This document shows, piece after piece, positions 62,343 through 64,000 of a stretch of 64,000 nucleotides of DNA. Within the stretch, counting starts at the first letter, position 1. Each line of letters starts with the position of its first letter. Origin of the DNA: CBFIGX01 sp965662265 (lineage in GTDB: Bacteria; Bacteroidota; Bacteroidia; Flavobacteriales; UBA7430). The translations under genes were made by a program, and so were the position numbers. The stretch is taken from assembly GCA_965662265.1 (NCBI GenBank), contig CBFIGX010000008.1, positions 1 to 64,000 on the forward strand, read 5' to 3'. The notes beneath the pieces were generated by a model, which ran no database searches, was not told where the DNA came from, and saw only the letters and a program-made list of their open reading frames with translations.

Positions 62343-63296
62343 ATGGGACTTACAATTATCACAGCACTGATCGCAGTTTTAGCAATAGCCTTTGCCCTTA
62401 GGGGAATTAAGATTGTCCAACAATCAGAAACGGTCATTGTAGAACGACTAGGTAAATATCATTCTACCTTAACTTCTGGTTTAAATATCATTATCCCATT
62501 TTTGGATAGACCACGTCAAATTATATGGCGTTATTCAACTGAGGGTGCAATGGGAAATACTATTGTGAAGTACGTAAAAGAAAATAGGATTGATTTAAGA
62601 GAAACAGTTTATGACTTTCCTAAACAAAATGTAATTACAAAAGATAATATTGTTACGGAAATCAATGCCCTAATTTATTTCCAAGTTATGGACCCAGTAA
62701 GAGCTGTATACGAAATTGCCAATTTACCTCAAGCTATTGAGAAGCTTACGCAAACATCTTTAAGGAATGTAATTGGTGAAATGGATTTAGACGACACATT
62801 ATCATCACGAGATACTATCAATTCAAAACTTCAAGAAATTCTTGATGATGCAACTAACAAATGGGGAGTTAAAGTAAACAGAGTTGAGCTTCAAGACATC
62901 AATCCTCCTATGGATATTCGTGAAGCTATGGAAAAGCAAATGCGTGCTGAAAGAGATAAACGTGCTACAATTCTTGAAGCTGAAGGTAATAAACAATCTC
63001 AAGTACTTGAAGCGGAAGGTGAAAGACAAGCGGATATTACTAGAGCAGAGGGTGAAGCACAAGCTAGAATAGCTGTAGCTCAAGCAGAAGCAGAAGCAAT
63101 TAAAGTAGTTACTGAAGCAGTTCAAAATACCGGAGACCCTGTAAACTATCTGGTAGCAATGAAATACCTAGAAACTCTTAAAGAAATGACTTCAGGGCAA
63201 GATAATAAAGTAGTTTATATTCCATACGAAGCAACTGGTGTTCTTAGTTCTGTTGGAGGAATTAAAGACCTTTTAGTCACAAAAGGAGTACAATAA
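62343..63296 (+). CDS. SPFH/stomatin-like protein (QmcA/paraslipin type)
   Basis: This is a 317-residue membrane-anchored SPFH protein. One N-terminal helix (about 1-20) is followed by VIVERLGKYHSTL, the SPFH core with FPKQNVITKDNI and IGEMDLDDTLSSRD, and a long helical part with repeated AEGE/AEAE units (about 205-260). It is slightly unusual in an added ATEGAMGNTIV-like stretch near residue 60. It works with the NfeD protein encoded just upstream. Confidence 0.9.
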   Translation: MGLTIITALIAVLAIAFALRGIKIVQQSETVIVERLGKYHSTLTSGLNIIIPFLDRPRQIIWRYSTEGAMGNTIVKYVKENRIDLRETVYDFPKQNVITKDNIVTEINALIYFQVMDPVRAVYEIANLPQAIEKLTQTSLRNVIGEMDLDDTLSSRDTINSKLQEILDDATNKWGVKVNRVELQDINPPMDIREAMEKQMRAERDKRATILEAEGNKQSQVLEAEGERQADITRAEGEAQARIAVAQAEAEAIKVVTEAVQNTGDPVNYLVAMKYLETLKEMTSGQDNKVVYIPYEATGVLSSVGGIKDLLVTKGVQ

Positions 63297-63305
63297 AGTC
63301 TTATG

Positions 63306-63337
63306 AAAAGCCCAAACTTAAGTTTGAGCTTTTTTTA
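63306..63337 (+). terminator. Terminator after the NfeD/SPFH pair
   Basis: AAAAGC-C-CAAACTT pairs with AAGTTTG-A-GCTTTT, with one mismatch, and a run of seven T follows. It lies ten bases after the SPFH stop codon. Confidence 0.8.
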
Positions 63338-63410
63338 TAGGACATTATTTACAAGTACAATTAGGAGATAGAGTCTAAAGTGATTAATTTTGCATCTTCT
63401 AAACATTATA

Positions 63411-64000
63411 ATGAACAAAATTATTTACGGCCTTGTTTTTTTCTCTTTGTTTTTTGCTGCAATCGATTTGTATTTTTGGCAATCATTCAAAGACAACTTT
63501 CTGTTCTCGGTAAAAGAATCACCTTACCTAAAGTCGATATACTTTGGGTTTAGCATTATTAGTATAGCATTATTTGCTTATCTAATGATAAATTATCAAA
63601 ATCCAAATTCTCCGAAGTATTTCATTGTGATAAGAGCTTTTTTACTCAGCATGTTTATTGCTAAATCTGTAGCTCTTATTCCTCTATTTATTGATGATGT
63701 ATTAAGGTTGTTAAAGCTAGCTTTTAGATTCATTGAGAACATAACAACTTCCAAAGAATCTTCTAACATATCAACTATCAGTAGGCTTGCATTTTTAAAA
63801 AATTTAAGCTTAGGGATAGGTGGGTTAATCTTTAGTATTATGTCTTGGGGTATAATATTCGGAAGGTTCAATTTTAAAAAACATAGAGTAAATGTTCACT
63901 TAAATAAGTTTCCTGAAAATCTTAACGGTCTAAAAATAATTCAACTTTCAGACCTACATTTAGGTAGTTTTACAAGTACAAAACCAATAGAAGAAGTCGT
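63411..64000 (+). CDS. Metallophosphoesterase, cut by window end
   Basis: The frame opens with MNKIIYGLVFFSLFFA at 63411 and is still open at the last base (about 196 codons). Four hydrophobic segments fill the first 160 residues, followed by KIIQLSDLHLGSF, the first metal-binding motif (Asp and His) of calcineurin-like phosphoesterases. This architecture matches membrane metallophosphoesterases such as the YaeI/YkuE type. A TAnnTTTG-like element (63385-63392) stands 18 bases before the start codon. Confidence 0.85.
   Translation, partial: MNKIIYGLVFFSLFFAAIDLYFWQSFKDNFLFSVKESPYLKSIYFGFSIISIALFAYLMINYQNPNSPKYFIVIRAFLLSMFIAKSVALIPLFIDDVLRLLKLAFRFIENITTSKESSNISTISRLAFLKNLSLGIGGLIFSIMSWGIIFGRFNFKKHRVNVHLNKFPENLNGLKIIQLSDLHLGSFTSTKPIEEV

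Noticed and set aside
1..64000. Reverse transcriptase or template repeat of the suspected DGR
   Set aside because: I found no frame with a reverse transcriptase YxDD-type motif and no second A-rich copy of the variable tract by eye; they may lie outside the window.

Overview
The window is a roughly 64 kb piece of an AT-rich genome of a free-living, probably marine member of the Bacteroidota, close to the Flavobacteriia. The signs are: a putative type IX secretion C-terminal sorting domain on a fasciclin protein; promoters of the form TTG-N19-TAnnTTTG; the Bacteroidota-type omega subunit; a complete Bat (aerotolerance) operon; a serine palmitoyltransferase-type enzyme; and families seen mainly in this phylum (DUF4835, DUF4159, DUF4476, DUF6913-like, THUMP-like methyltransferase). 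A run of 100 N at 2974-3073 shows the contig is a scaffold.

Region 1 (1-4123) is accessory DNA and the most unusual part. A secreted fasciclin-repeat protein lies between two copies of a terminator-like repeat. Next is a secreted protein with two DUF1566-type lectin-fold domains. The last 27 codons before its conserved end look like the variable region of a diversity-generating retroelement (DGR): no codon ends in A, 20 of 27 end in C or T, GC is about 57%, and the protein ends in a DGR-like VRVIRAF. A small hairpin follows. Then comes an ORF that starts like the DGR accessory protein Avd but continues as the C-terminal tail of a serine recombinase and runs into a tRNA-Arg gene. No reverse transcriptase or template repeat is present, so this looks like a DGR target stranded beside a decayed element, or one served in trans.

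Region 2 (4124-18236) holds a LytTR response regulator and a histidine kinase, then cutC and a catabolic run: GH2 beta-mannosidase, GH92 alpha-mannosidase, glycosylasparaginase, FucP/NagP-like transporter, ROK kinase and GH20 hexosaminidase. Together these could take apart N-glycans down to the GlcNAc-Asn link and import and phosphorylate the sugars, without a SusC/SusD pair in view.

Region 3 (18237-28479) has a two-gene transsulfuration operon behind a possible attenuator, a minus-strand run (ribD, a permease, a YigZ-like protein, an M42-type peptidase), and prmC, ligA, a DUF6913-like gene and dapA.

Region 4 (28480-43200) contains two secreted proteins, the moxR-DUF58-bat operon, a minus-strand run (rsmE, DUF4159, a predicted envelope protein, a THUMP-like methyltransferase), pckA and a DUF4476-like gene.

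Region 5 (43201-64000) is mostly core housekeeping: saccharopine dehydrogenase-like, trmN-like, a permease, serine palmitoyltransferase, then bamD, rpoZ, coaBC, DUF4835 and recN in a row, fabI, clpC, gyrA, a TPR protein, a c-type cytochrome/copper monooxygenase-like lipoprotein with a redoxin, an NfeD/SPFH pair and a metallophosphoesterase cut by the window end. No rRNA, CRISPR array, complete insertion sequence or replication origin was seen. No gene-free stretch exceeds about 250 bases.
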